This document shows positions 26,965 through 37,076 of a stretch of DNA of 64,000 bases, one piece after another. The notes under the pieces are model-generated. The model searched no databases. It had not been told where the DNA came from and was given only the letters and a program-made list of their open reading frames with translations. A program made the position numbers and the translations under genes. Source of the DNA: Microbacterium bovistercoris (lineage in GTDB: Bacteria > Actinomycetota > Actinomycetes > Actinomycetales > Microbacteriaceae); NCBI RefSeq assembly GCF_003387575.1, contig NZ_QUAB01000042.1:24906-88905 (forward strand), read 5' to 3'. The stretch's first letter is position 1. Every line of letters starts with the position of its first letter.

Positions 26965-28431
26965 GTGACCGATCTTGTTTCTGCACCGAACACGGGCGCG
27001 CAGGACATCGTCGCCGACGGTGCTGCGCCGACGGTTCCGCTGACGGATGCGCTTCCGCCCTCGGACGGCGCCTCGCACGTCGAGTGGGCACCGTCGCAGC
27101 CCGCGCCGAAGAAGCGTCACATCGGGCTGTGGATCGGCATCGGCGCCGGGGCGCTGCTGCTCGCCGCCGCGGGCGCCTCGACGATCCTGATCGCCCCCGG
27201 CACCACGGTGGCCGGCATCCCGGTCGGCGGGATGACCGCCGGCATGGCCGCGGATGCGATCAGCTCGCATCTCGCCGACACTGAGATCGTCCTCTCCGGG
27301 GCCGGATCGGATGTCACGGTCAACGGCGCGTCCCTGGGTGTGGACACCGACGCCAAGGCCCTGGCCGACGCCGCCTTCGCCGCGCACCCGATGTGGAACC
27401 TGGGTTCCTGGGCGGGCGAGCCGATCGAGGCCGAGATCACTCTCGATCCGGACGCGGCCGAGCGCTCTCTGCGCGCCGCCGTGCCGGCGAGTTACAAGGA
27501 CGGCGTCGACGCCGTCGTCGCCTTCGACGCCAAGAGCGGCACCTACACGGTCACACCTGCGGTCGAGGGAACGGGCATCGACCTCGACGCGCTGACCGAG
27601 GTCTTCGTCGCTGCGGTCGCCGAGGGCAAGTCCTCCGCGGAGTTCACCGCCACGGGCACGCCGGTCGCGGCCGACATCACCAGCGATGAGGCCGACGCCG
27701 CTGCCGCCAAGCTCAACGAGATGCTTCCGACCATCGGCTTCTACGTGGGCAAGGAGCGCACCGTCCCGGTCGCGCCCGCCCTCGCCGCCAGCTGGCTCTC
27801 CGTGACCCCTGTCGACGGCGACCTGGTCATCGAGGCCGATGCCGGCGCCATTCAGAGCACCGTCGCGACGCTGCCGAAGGCCGTCGACCGTGCGGCCGTC
27901 AACGCCACCACCGTCGTCGACTCGAACGGCAAGGTGCTGCGGACGCTGACCGACGGGCAGACCGGCCGCGCGCTCGGCAGCACCGCCGGCATCGCAGCCG
28001 CCTTCGCCGCTCAGCTCGGCCAGGGCAACGGCACGTACGCCCTGACGGTGAACGAGACGCCGTTCGCGACCACAGCGCTGGAGCGCCACGCGGTGGTGGA
28101 CCTCTCTCAGCAGCACGCCTACTTCTACGAGAACGGCAAGCTCGTCCGCGACTGGGCGGTCTCGACCGGACGCCCCGGATTCGAAACCCGCCAGGGCAAC
28201 TTCCGGATCCGCGCGCACGTGGCCATGCAGGACATGGTCGGTGAGACCTACGTCACCAAGGACGTCAAGTGGGTCACCTACTTCAACGGCAACCAGGCCT
28301 TCCACGGCACCTACTGGCACAACAACTTCGGCAACGTCATGAGCCACGGCTGCGTGAACATGCCTGAGTCGGCCGCCAAGTGGGTCTACGACTGGGCCCC
28401 GGACGGCTTCGAGGTCACCGTCCGTCAGTGA
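26965..28431 (+). CDS. L,D-transpeptidase (YkuD domain) with PG-binding domain
   Basis: This 488-residue membrane-anchored protein cross-links peptidoglycan by 3-3 bonds or attaches proteins to it. A disordered N-terminus of about 50 residues is followed by one transmembrane helix (52-74), a peptidoglycan-binding PG_binding_4-like region (about 100-330) and the YkuD domain (about 360-488) with H453 region HNNFGNV and the catalytic Cys463 in SHGCVNM. The catalytic domain lies outside the cell. The GTG start is chosen because it is the first in-frame codon after GGGGGTGAGT and gives the expected cytoplasmic N-terminus. TATCAT at 26920 is a possible -10 box. Confidence 0.92.
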   Translation: MTDLVSAPNTGAQDIVADGAAPTVPLTDALPPSDGASHVEWAPSQPAPKKRHIGLWIGIGAGALLLAAAGASTILIAPGTTVAGIPVGGMTAGMAADAISSHLADTEIVLSGAGSDVTVNGASLGVDTDAKALADAAFAAHPMWNLGSWAGEPIEAEITLDPDAAERSLRAAVPASYKDGVDAVVAFDAKSGTYTVTPAVEGTGIDLDALTEVFVAAVAEGKSSAEFTATGTPVAADITSDEADAAAAKLNEMLPTIGFYVGKERTVPVAPALAASWLSVTPVDGDLVIEADAGAIQSTVATLPKAVDRAAVNATTVVDSNGKVLRTLTDGQTGRALGSTAGIAAAFAAQLGQGNGTYALTVNETPFATTALERHAVVDLSQQHAYFYENGKLVRDWAVSTGRPGFETRQGNFRIRAHVAMQDMVGETYVTKDVKWVTYFNGNQAFHGTYWHNNFGNVMSHGCVNMPESAAKWVYDWAPDGFEVTVRQ

Positions 28432-28447
28432 CATCCTCTGCGCAGGA

Positions 28448-28492
28448 AACGCTGCGGCCCGGCATCCTCTCGGATGCCGGGCCGCAGCGTTT
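28448..28492. terminator. Bidirectional terminator between ldt and icd
   Basis: AACGCTGCGGCCCGGCATCC pairs with its complement (perfect 19-bp stem) around a short CTCTC loop, with TTTT on the plus strand and AAA on the other, between convergent genes. Confidence 0.9.
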
Positions 28493-28506
28493 TCTGCGCG
28501 GGGCGC

Positions 28507-30723
<2,217 letters not shown>

Positions 30724-30761
30724 CGCATGCCTCTTCGTTCGTCACTGGTATGGGTCGATCC

Positions 30762-30767
30762 AGCTTA
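30762..30767 (-). promoter_or_regulatory. -10 box TAAGCT for icd
   Basis: TAAGCT lies about 39 bases upstream of the icd GTG; the -35 position would fall at about 30785-30790, inside the palindrome at 30780-30803. Confidence 0.5.
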
Positions 30768-30779
30768 CCGTGTGCGCGG

Positions 30780-30803
30780 AGATATCTTGATATCGAGATA
30801 TCT
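30780..30803. promoter_or_regulatory. 24-bp palindrome between icd and GNAT gene
   Basis: The outer arms are AGATATCT and AGATATCT around a centre TGATATCG; the whole is palindromic except for one base pair. It is A+T-rich in a 70% G+C background and spans the expected -35 region of icd, as an operator of a dimeric regulator would. Confidence 0.75.
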
Positions 30804-30832
30804 GGGTCTGCCGGTGGGATGCCGATAGGGAC

Positions 30833-30838
30833 TAGCCT
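30833..30838 (+). promoter_or_regulatory. -10 box TAGCCT before the GNAT gene
   Basis: TAGCCT-GGGGTC-ATG: six-base spacing to the start at 30845. Confidence 0.6.
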
Positions 30839-30844
30839 GGGGTC

Positions 30845-31303
30845 ATGTCGGAACTGAGCCTGGTCGAACTCTCCGCCGCGACGATCGTCGCGGTCAACAA
30901 CCTGTCCCTCAAGCCCGGACAGGAGCAGTTCCTCGCGCCTGTCTCGTACGGCATCGCAGCAACCGTCATCAATCCGCAGACCTCCTGGCAGCGGGTGGTC
31001 CTCGATGGCGATCAGGTCGTCGGTTTCGTGAGCGCGAGCTTCGATCCGGAAGCTCTAGAAGAGCACTTCCGGAGCATCCTGTGGCGGATCAACGTCGACG
31101 CCGACGACCAGGGTCGTGGCGTCGGACGCTTCGCCGTCGAAGCGCTCCTCGCCGAAGCGCGAAACCGTGGCGTGGATCACGTGGACGTGATCTATGAAGC
31201 CGGATCGGAGGGCCCCGAGGCGTTCTTCCGCCGCGTGGGCTTCGTCCCGGTCGGCGAGACCGAGTACTCCGAGGTCATCGCCGAGATCCGGATCGCCGAC
31301 TAG
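30845..31303 (+). CDS. GNAT-family N-acetyltransferase
   Basis: The 152-residue protein has the acetyl-CoA-binding motif A (VDADDQGRGVGRFAVEALLAE, about 86-106) and the C-terminal EAFFRRVGFVPVGETEY segment. It resembles spermidine/amino-acid N-acetyltransferases of the PaiA or BltD kind, but the acceptor is unknown. It is divergent from icd, with a palindromic site in the shared region. Confidence 0.88.
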   Translation: MSELSLVELSAATIVAVNNLSLKPGQEQFLAPVSYGIAATVINPQTSWQRVVLDGDQVVGFVSASFDPEALEEHFRSILWRINVDADDQGRGVGRFAVEALLAEARNRGVDHVDVIYEAGSEGPEAFFRRVGFVPVGETEYSEVIAEIRIAD

Positions 31304-31393
31304 AACGGCGGCGGGGCCTCGAATCCCCTCCCCCATCGAGGTCTCGTCGCCCCCTTTCTCTGAGAGCGCTCCCGTGCGCTTCCCTTCGTCCGC

Positions 31394-31450
31394 TCCGGTC
31401 TCACTGGTTGCGGGTGTTCGGGCGAAGAACCCGCAACCAGTGAGACCGGA
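31394..31450. repeat. Palindromic intergenic repeat, family 2, copy 1
   Basis: Perfect 22-bp arms (31394-31415 and 31429-31450, left arm starting TCCGGTCTCACTGGTTGCGG) flank a 13-base loop. It lies between convergent genes and may serve as a shared terminator. A diverged copy is at 62545-62606. Confidence 0.9.
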
Positions 31451-31513
31451 ACGGGTGGATGCGCCTCCGAAGCGAGGTGGCCGAAGCGCGGGCGCGAGCA
31501 GCGGCGGCGGAGT

Positions 31514-32269
31514 TCAGGGGGTGTCGCGGCGGCGAGACGACCGATCGGTGACCGAGCGGATCGCCTCGGCTCCGAGTTCGATGACCTGGTGGGCGGTGTC
31601 CTGCCAGGCGGGGCGCGGTTCGCGCACGGCGCCTGCGGCGCGCTCGGCGTCGACCAGCGCCCGCTCCAGGTCGGCCACCGCATCGCGGTAGGCGGCGAAG
31701 TCGGCGGGCGTCACGCGCTTGGCATCCGCCGCGGGACGGGCATCCCTCGCCCGCCGCTGCGCGGCGAAGAACGCCGCGGTCGCCGGGGCCTTCACATCAC
31801 TCATCTGCGGGAACGCGATCGCCCGTGCGGGGTCGGTCTCGTACTCCATCCACCGGTTGTTCACCGCGTCGTGGGCGACATACAGACGCTCGAGCGGGTC
31901 GCCGGGAGCGGCGAGCTCGGCGCGGGATGCCGCGACGCGGGCGCGCCGGGCACGCACCAGCGCGGATGCCGCCTTGGCGTGCTGCTCCGCCTCACGCAGT
32001 GCTTGCCGAGCCCGGGTGACGTCAGCGGCGGACGCCCTGCCCGCTCCGCGTTCGGCCGTCGCGTGCGCGAGTTCGGCCCTGGTCGCCTTAAGCGCCGCAG
32101 TGCTCGCGACCGCGGCGGTACGGGCCTCGGCGAGCTGCTCGCGCGCGGCGTCGAAGGCGAGGCGCTTGCGACGGCGCTTTCCGCTGCGCACTCCGGTCAC
32201 GGTCACGACGGTCGCCCCGGCAGCCGCCGGCACGACCCACCACAACTCGACGATCGTGAGCGGATCCAC
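31514..32269 (-). CDS. Membrane-anchored coiled-coil protein of unknown function
   Basis: This 251-residue protein has one N-terminal hydrophobic segment (about 7-27, VELWWVVPAAAGATVVTVTGV), a basic stop-transfer sequence GKRRRKR and then a long Ala/Arg/Glu-rich helical region (about 38-115) with coiled-coil character, which would lie in the cytoplasm. The rest is hydrophilic and contains RWMEYETDPARAIAFPQMSD, found in many actinobacterial proteins of unknown role. The GTG start follows TAGCAT by six bases, and a GGAGGG in that spacer is too close to serve as a ribosome-binding site. Confidence 0.72.
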   Translation of the reverse strand: MDPLTIVELWWVVPAAAGATVVTVTGVRSGKRRRKRLAFDAAREQLAEARTAAVASTAALKATRAELAHATAERGAGRASAADVTRARQALREAEQHAKAASALVRARRARVAASRAELAAPGDPLERLYVAHDAVNNRWMEYETDPARAIAFPQMSDVKAPATAAFFAAQRRARDARPAADAKRVTPADFAAYRDAVADLERALVDAERAAGAVREPRPAWQDTAHQVIELGAEAIRSVTDRSSRRRDTP

Positions 32270-32275
32270 CCCTCC

Positions 32276-32281
32276 ATGCTA
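32276..32281 (-). promoter_or_regulatory. -10 box TAGCAT before the coiled-coil protein gene
   Basis: TAGCAT-GGAGGG-GTG on the minus strand, spacing six. Confidence 0.5.
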
Positions 32282-32284
32282 TGC

Positions 32285-32535
32285 CGCACTGTCGATTCCG
32301 TGCCCGCCGCATGCGCATGCGTTACTGACCACGCGGTCGATTCCGCACCCCTCAAGCGCCCCGCACCAGCACTACCGACCACGCGGTCGATTCCCCATCC
32401 GCCGCATGCGCATGCGTTACTGACCACGCGGTCGATTCCGCACCCCTCAAGCGCCCCGCACCAGCACTTTCGACCACGCGGTCGATTCTGTGCCCGCCGC
32501 ATGCACATGCGCTTTCCACCACGTGGTCGCTTTCG
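32285..32535. repeat. Alternating 50/45-bp tandem repeat (95-bp higher-order unit)
   Basis: The core GACCACGCGGTCGATTC starts at 32327, 32377, 32422 and 32472, with degenerate copies at about 32282 and 32517. Spacings alternate 45 and 50 bp because two different linkers alternate: CACCCCTCAAGCGCCCCGCA with CCAGCAC, and CCGCCGCATGCGCATGCG. The core is nearly palindromic (GACCACGCGGTC). The region of about 250 bp lies between two minus-strand genes and contains no convincing ORF. Confidence 0.92.
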
Positions 32536-32558
32536 CAGGTGCAGCGCGCGCCCGCGTA

Positions 32559-32600
32559 CGACGGAGGGGCGGATGCCGCGCGGCATCCGCCCCTCCGTCG
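32559..32600 (-). terminator. Terminator of the ABC exporter operon
   Basis: A perfect 20-bp stem (CGACGGAGGGGCGGATGCCG and its complement) with a 2-base centre starts four bases after the stop codon of the second exporter gene. Confidence 0.85.
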
Positions 32601-32604
32601 TCTC

Positions 32605-34413
32605 TCAGACCAGCGTCTCCTGCCAGGCCGCGTGCAGCTGAGCGAACTTGCCGGTGCCGCCGATCAGGGCGGCGGGGGTGTCGTCCTCGATGATGCGGCC
32701 GTGCTCCATCACCAGCACCCGATCGGCGATCGCGACCGTCGACAGGCGGTGCGCGATGATGATCGCGGTGCGGTCGGCGAGCAGCGTCTGCAACGCGTCC
32801 TGGATCAACCGCTCAGACGGGATGTCCAGCGAGGCGGTCGCCTCGTCGAGGATCAGCACCGCCGGGTCGGCGAGGAAGGCGCGCGCGAACGAGATCAGCT
32901 GACGCTGACCCGCCGAGACGCGACCGCCGCGCTTGTTGACGTCGGTGGCGTAGCCGTCGGGCAGCGACTCGATGAACTCGTCGGCGCCGACGGCACGGGC
33001 CGCGGCACGGATCTCGTCGAGCGTGGCATCCGGCTTGCCGAGCGCGATGTTGTCGGCGACCGTTCCGCTGAACAGGTACGCCTCCTGGGTGACCATCACG
33101 ATGGCACGGCGGAGGTCCTTCGGATGCAGCATCCGCAGGTCGACACCGTCCAGCGTGACCTTGCCCTTCGTCGGGTCGTAGAACCGCGACACGAGCTTGG
33201 CCAGCGTGGACTTGCCGGCACCGGTGGTGCCGACCAGCGCGATCGTCTGCCCCGCGGGGATGTCCAGCGAGAAGTTCGGCAGGATGGTCTTCTCTCCGTT
33301 GTACCCGAAGGTCACCTCGTCGAAGCGGATGCCGCCACGCGACTCCCACAGGTCGACCGGCTTCGCGGGGTCGGGCACCGTCGGCACCTCTTCGAGCACG
33401 CCGGAGACCTTCTCCAGCGCCGCCGTGGCGGACTGGTAGGAGTTCAGGAACATCGCGATCTCCTGCATCGGCGCGAAGAAGTTGCGCACGTACAGCACGG
33501 CGCTCAGCAGCACCCCGACGCCGAGGGCGCCGGTGGAGACCCGGATGCCGCCCCAGAGCACGACGAACGTCGTGGTGAGTGCCGCGACCGCCATGAGGCC
33601 GGGCTCGAAGGTGCCGAACAGCACCATCGAGCGGCGGTTCACGTCGCGGTAGTCGCCGGCGAGCTTCTGGAAGGTCTCGTCGTTGCGGGGCTCCTTGCGG
33701 AACGACTTCACGGCGCGGATGCCGGTCATCGTCTCGACGAACTGCACGATCACCTTCGCGCTGATCACGCGCGACTCGCGGTACACCAGCTGCGAGCGCT
33801 TGTAGAACCAGCGCATCAGGAACGCCAGCGGGATGCCTGCGACCAGCAGGATCATGCCGGACTGCCAGTCCGCGACCATGAGCGCGATGAACGTGAAGAT
33901 GCCGAACAGCACGCCCGAGACGAGGTTGTTGAGGCCGCCGTCGAGCAGCTCGCGGATCGAGTCCAGGTCGCTGGTCTGCCGCGAGATGATCCGGCCGGAC
34001 GTGTACGACTCGTGGAACTCGAGGCTGAGTCGCTGGGTGTGCAGGAAGATCCGCTTGCGCAGATCGAGCAGCACGGCCTGGGTGATGCGCGCGGCCACGA
34101 CGACATACCAGCCGATCAGCGCGGCGGCCGTCGCACCGGCCAGCAGGTACACCCCGCTGACCACCAGCGCCGGCATCCAGTCGTTCTGCTCGAGCAGCAC
34201 CGGAAGAGCCTTGTCGATCGCGACGCCGATGAGGATGGGACCTGCGACCTGCAGTGCCGTGGAGACGACCAGCACGACGGCCGCGAGCGCGATGCGCGCG
34301 CGCAGCGGAGAGATCAGCGAGCCGAGCAGTCGCAGCGAGCGCTGCCGGATGGCCCGGCTCTCCTCGCGGGTGTAGTTCGAGCGGTCCTCGCCCTGGGTTC
34401 CCGTGAGAGTCAT
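32605..34413 (-). CDS. ABC exporter half-transporter, consensus-ATPase subunit
   Basis: The 602-residue protein has six membrane helices (about 40-310) and a nucleotide-binding domain with Walker [10 protein letters not shown] (395-403), Q-loop Gln443, Walker B ILDE with catalytic Glu524 and switch His555. Its signature is VSAGQ (499-503) instead of LSGGQ. Paired with the upstream subunit it forms one consensus and one degenerate ATP site, as in heterodimeric exporters such as BmrCD or TM287/288. Start and stop of the two genes overlap by four bases (ATGA). The substrate is unknown; drugs or lipids are usual for this class. Confidence 0.93.
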   Translation of the reverse strand: MTLTGTQGEDRSNYTREESRAIRQRSLRLLGSLISPLRARIALAAVVLVVSTALQVAGPILIGVAIDKALPVLLEQNDWMPALVVSGVYLLAGATAAALIGWYVVVAARITQAVLLDLRKRIFLHTQRLSLEFHESYTSGRIISRQTSDLDSIRELLDGGLNNLVSGVLFGIFTFIALMVADWQSGMILLVAGIPLAFLMRWFYKRSQLVYRESRVISAKVIVQFVETMTGIRAVKSFRKEPRNDETFQKLAGDYRDVNRRSMVLFGTFEPGLMAVAALTTTFVVLWGGIRVSTGALGVGVLLSAVLYVRNFFAPMQEIAMFLNSYQSATAALEKVSGVLEEVPTVPDPAKPVDLWESRGGIRFDEVTFGYNGEKTILPNFSLDIPAGQTIALVGTTGAGKSTLAKLVSRFYDPTKGKVTLDGVDLRMLHPKDLRRAIVMVTQEAYLFSGTVADNIALGKPDATLDEIRAAARAVGADEFIESLPDGYATDVNKRGGRVSAGQRQLISFARAFLADPAVLILDEATASLDIPSERLIQDALQTLLADRTAIIIAHRLSTVAIADRVLVMEHGRIIEDDTPAALIGGTGKFAQLHAAWQETLV

Positions 34414-36296
34414 GCCTGCACCTCCTCTTCCTCGGTTGCGGATGCTCCGCCTTCGATCATCTCCTCGGTGATGATCGGGATCGTCCCTGTGCGCGCCGCC
34501 TCTTCGGCCTCGAGGCTCGAGATCACGTGGCGGTAGTGCGCGCTGGTCTTCAGCAGCTCGGCGTGAGTGCCGACCGCCGTGACCTTCCCGGCCTCGAGCA
34601 GCGCGACCCGATCGGCGAGCGCTACCGTCGAGGGCCGGTGCGCGACGATCAGCGCGGTGGTCTCGGCGAGCACGTGCCGCAGTGCCTCCTCGACGAGCGC
34701 CTCGGTGTCGACGTCGAGCGCCGACAGCGGGTCGTCCAGCACGAGCACCTTCGGTGCGGCGGCGACGGCGCGCGCCAGCGCGAGGCGCTGCCGCTGTCCG
34801 CCGGAGAGGCTCAGCCCCTCCTCGCCGATGATCGTCTCCGTGCCCTCCGGCAACGAGTCGACGAAGCCGGCCTGCGCCACGTCGAGCGCCTCGCGCATGA
34901 CGCGCTCGCCCTCTTCGCTGTGCGGGTCGAGGTCGGCGCGGCCGAGCAGCACGTTGTCGCGCACGGAGGCCGAGAACAGCGTCGCATCCTCGAACGCCAT
35001 CGCGATGTGCCGCCGCAGCTCAGCCAGGGGCAGATCGCGCACGTCCACGCCGTCGAGCGTGACGCGACCGCCGGTGACGTCGTAGAGACGCGCCGGGAGC
35101 GTGGTGAGCGTGGTCTTCCCACTTCCGGTCAGGCCGACCAGCGCCATGGTCTCGCCCGGGCGCAGCACCAGATCGATGCCGTCCAGCAGGTCGCGCTCCG
35201 AGGCGCCGGCATCCTGGTACCGGAAGTGTGCGCCCTCGAAGGCGAGCTCGCCGCGGGGCTCCGCGATGTGCACCGGGTTCTTCGGGTCGGTGATCGTGTT
35301 CGTCTCCTGGAAGATGTCGAACACGCGGTCGGTCGCGGTGCGGGCATCCAGCATGAACGAGAACAGGAAGCCGATCGACTCGATCGGCCAGCGCAGCACG
35401 GTCGCCATCGCGAAGAACGCGAACAGCTGCGCGGCGTCGATCTGCCCCTGCCAGATCAGCCAGATGCCGGCGAGCAGGCTGAGGCCGAAGGCGAGCTGCG
35501 GCATGAGGTCCAGCCAGAACCAGATGGTGCCGACCGCGCGGGCCTTGCTGAGCTCGGTCTCGCGCAGCGTCTCGGCCTGGGAGCTGAAGCGGCGAAGGGC
35601 GTGCTTGCCGCGGCCGAAGGCCTTCAGCACGCGGATGCCGTGCACGCTCTCCTCCACGCTGGTGGCGAGGTCACCGGCCTGGTCCTGGCTCTGCCTGGCG
35701 AGCACGCCGTAGCGCTTCTCGAACAGGTAGCCCTGGACCCACATCGGCACACCGGTGACGAGGAAGATCGTGCCGAGCAGCCAGTGCCACTGGAACAGCA
35801 GCACGGCGCCGATGACGATGGTCAGCAGGTTCACGACCAGCAGGATGAGGCCGAACGCGATCCAGCGGCGGATCAGGCCGATGTCCTGCATCATGCGGCT
35901 GAGCAGCTGGCCGGAGCCCCAGCGGTCGTGGAACGCGACCGGCAGGGTCTGCAGGCGCGCGTAGATGTCGGCACGCATGCGGTACTCGACCTCGGTGGCC
36001 GGGGTGAGCACGAACCAGCGGCGCAGCCAGACCATCGCGGCCTCACCGAGGCCGAGCAGCAGCACGATGCCGGCGCCGCCGACGATCGCCGCGACGTTGC
36101 CGGTCGCGATCGGGCCGCGGATGATCTGCTCGAGGACGATGGGCACCATCAGCGCGAGCACGGCAGCGGCGAGCGCGCTGGCGGCGCCGCCGACGAGGCG
36201 GCCGATGATCGGCTGGATGAACGGCTTCAGCCGCCACAGCGCAGCTGGGGTGGACAGGGATGAGGAAGCAGAAGAGGGGGTGGAGGACGCAGACAT
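34410..36296 (-). CDS. ABC exporter half-transporter, degenerate-site subunit
   Basis: The 628-residue partner has six membrane helices and a nucleotide-binding domain with Walker [10 protein letters not shown] (388-396), canonical signature LSGGQ (497-501) and His553. The catalytic Glu after Walker B is Asp522 ([11 protein letters not shown]) and the Q-loop reads MAFEDATLF with Glu in place of Gln. These changes mark the non-hydrolytic site of a heterodimeric exporter. It is the first gene of the operon, about 110 bases after a short leader-peptide ORF, and has a Ser-rich N-terminus. Confidence 0.93.
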   Translation of the reverse strand: MSASSTPSSASSSLSTPAALWRLKPFIQPIIGRLVGGAASALAAAVLALMVPIVLEQIIRGPIATGNVAAIVGGAGIVLLLGLGEAAMVWLRRWFVLTPATEVEYRMRADIYARLQTLPVAFHDRWGSGQLLSRMMQDIGLIRRWIAFGLILLVVNLLTIVIGAVLLFQWHWLLGTIFLVTGVPMWVQGYLFEKRYGVLARQSQDQAGDLATSVEESVHGIRVLKAFGRGKHALRRFSSQAETLRETELSKARAVGTIWFWLDLMPQLAFGLSLLAGIWLIWQGQIDAAQLFAFFAMATVLRWPIESIGFLFSFMLDARTATDRVFDIFQETNTITDPKNPVHIAEPRGELAFEGAHFRYQDAGASERDLLDGIDLVLRPGETMALVGLTGSGKTTLTTLPARLYDVTGGRVTLDGVDVRDLPLAELRRHIAMAFEDATLFSASVRDNVLLGRADLDPHSEEGERVMREALDVAQAGFVDSLPEGTETIIGEEGLSLSGGQRQRLALARAVAAAPKVLVLDDPLSALDVDTEALVEEALRHVLAETTALIVAHRPSTVALADRVALLEAGKVTAVGTHAELLKTSAHYRHVISSLEAEEAARTGTIPIITEEMIEGGASATEEEEVQA

Positions 36297-36350
36297 GTGA
36301 CGTATCGAGGATTCTTGAAGAGAGGGCGGAACTACGGCGACGATGAGGAA

Positions 36351-36374
36351 GCGGATGCCTCAAGGGGCACCCGC
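36351..36374 (-). terminator. Possible attenuator hairpin before the ABC exporter genes
   Basis: On the transcript GCGGGUGCC and GGCAUCCGC form a 9-bp stem with one G-U pair and a 6-base loop, between the leader-peptide stop and the exporter start. An alternative pairing of an upstream CACCGCC with GGCGGGUG would disrupt it. No strong U-tract follows, so factor-dependent termination or translational effects are possible. Confidence 0.4.
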
Positions 36375-36405
36375 CGGTCGGTGGAGGCGGTGACTGCGGT
36401 GGTGC

Positions 36406-36477
36406 TCAGCCCAGAAGGGGAGCGTAGACCGAGCCGGGGACATCCGTGACGGCCGGCGAAGCGGTGGTCGTGAACAT
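36406..36477 (-). CDS. 23-residue leader peptide upstream of the ABC exporter
   Basis: An ATG preceded by GAGGAGG at ideal spacing (five bases) opens a 23-codon frame beginning MFTTTASPAVTDV and ending YAPLLG, followed by TGA. It is the first ORF after a good promoter, and about 110 bases of leader with a hairpin separate it from the exporter genes. This is the layout of ribosome-sensing leader peptides such as bmrB ahead of bmrCD in Bacillus subtilis. Coding is inferred from the ribosome-binding site and position. Confidence 0.65.
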   Translation of the reverse strand: MFTTTASPAVTDVPGSVYAPLLG

Positions 36478-36529
36478 GGTGTCCTCCTCGAAACTCGGCG
36501 ATGCCGGCCGATCGGCGCGACAGCCCTCC

Positions 36530-36558
36530 AGCGTATTCCTGTGAACTCGCTGATGCAA
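36530..36558 (-). promoter_or_regulatory. Sigma-A-type promoter for the leader peptide and ABC exporter
   Basis: On the minus strand TTGCAT (-35) and TACGCT (-10) are separated by 17 bases. The -10 lies in a direct repeat GGAATACGCT, whose other copy is 28 bases upstream and overlaps the -35. It begins just downstream of the ogt stop codon. Confidence 0.7.
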
Positions 36559-36581
36559 GCGTATTCCCGAACCTCCTCCCG

Positions 36582-37076
36582 TCAGACGGCCGCCTCCCTG
36601 GCCAGGAGCGAGCGCTTCACGTCCACGCCCCAGGCGAAGCCGCCCATGCTGCCGTCACCGCGGAGCACCCGGTGGCAGGGCACGAACAGTGCGGGCGCGT
36701 TGCGCGCGCAGACGGATGCGGCGGCCCGCGCCGCCTGCGGGTTGCCCAGTTCGATGGCGAACTCGGTGTAGGTCAACGGCTCGCCCGGTGCGATCCGGCG
36801 CAGCGCGTCCCACCCGCTGCGCTGCCGGTCGGTGCCGAACTGCCGCACGGGCACGGAGTCGATCGCGGCGAGGTCGCCGGCGTAGTAGGCGCGCACCGCG
36901 GATGCGGCATCCGTCTCGCCTTCGGCGATCGCGGCCGGACGGTGCGCCGGTGCGAGCCGCGCCACGATCTCGTCGCGCGAGTCGGTCCAGCCGGATGCCA
37001 GCACGCGCTGCTCGTCGTCGGCGAGGATCGTGAAGGGTCCGTCCGGAGTCTGCACGGTCTGGATGATGGCGTTCAT
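36582..37076 (-). CDS. ogt: Methylated-DNA-protein-cysteine methyltransferase
   Basis: The 164-residue suicide enzyme transfers the alkyl group from O6-methylguanine to Cys134 in the conserved FVPCHRV motif. [19 protein letters not shown] after it and the Arg-finger helix region [12 protein letters not shown] fit the family. The ATG overlaps the stop of the Ada/AlkA gene (ATGA), so both are co-translated as an alkylation-repair unit. Confidence 0.95.
   Translation of the reverse strand: MNAIIQTVQTPDGPFTILADDEQRVLASGWTDSRDEIVARLAPAHRPAAIAEGETDAASAVRAYYAGDLAAIDSVPVRQFGTDRQRSGWDALRRIAPGEPLTYTEFAIELGNPQAARAAASVCARNAPALFVPCHRVLRGDGSMGGFAWGVDVKRSLLAREAAV

Noticed and set aside
32285..32535. CRISPR array
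   Set aside because: The regularly spaced 17-bp core resembles a repeat, but the intervening linkers are two identical alternating sequences and not unique spacers, and no cas genes are nearby.
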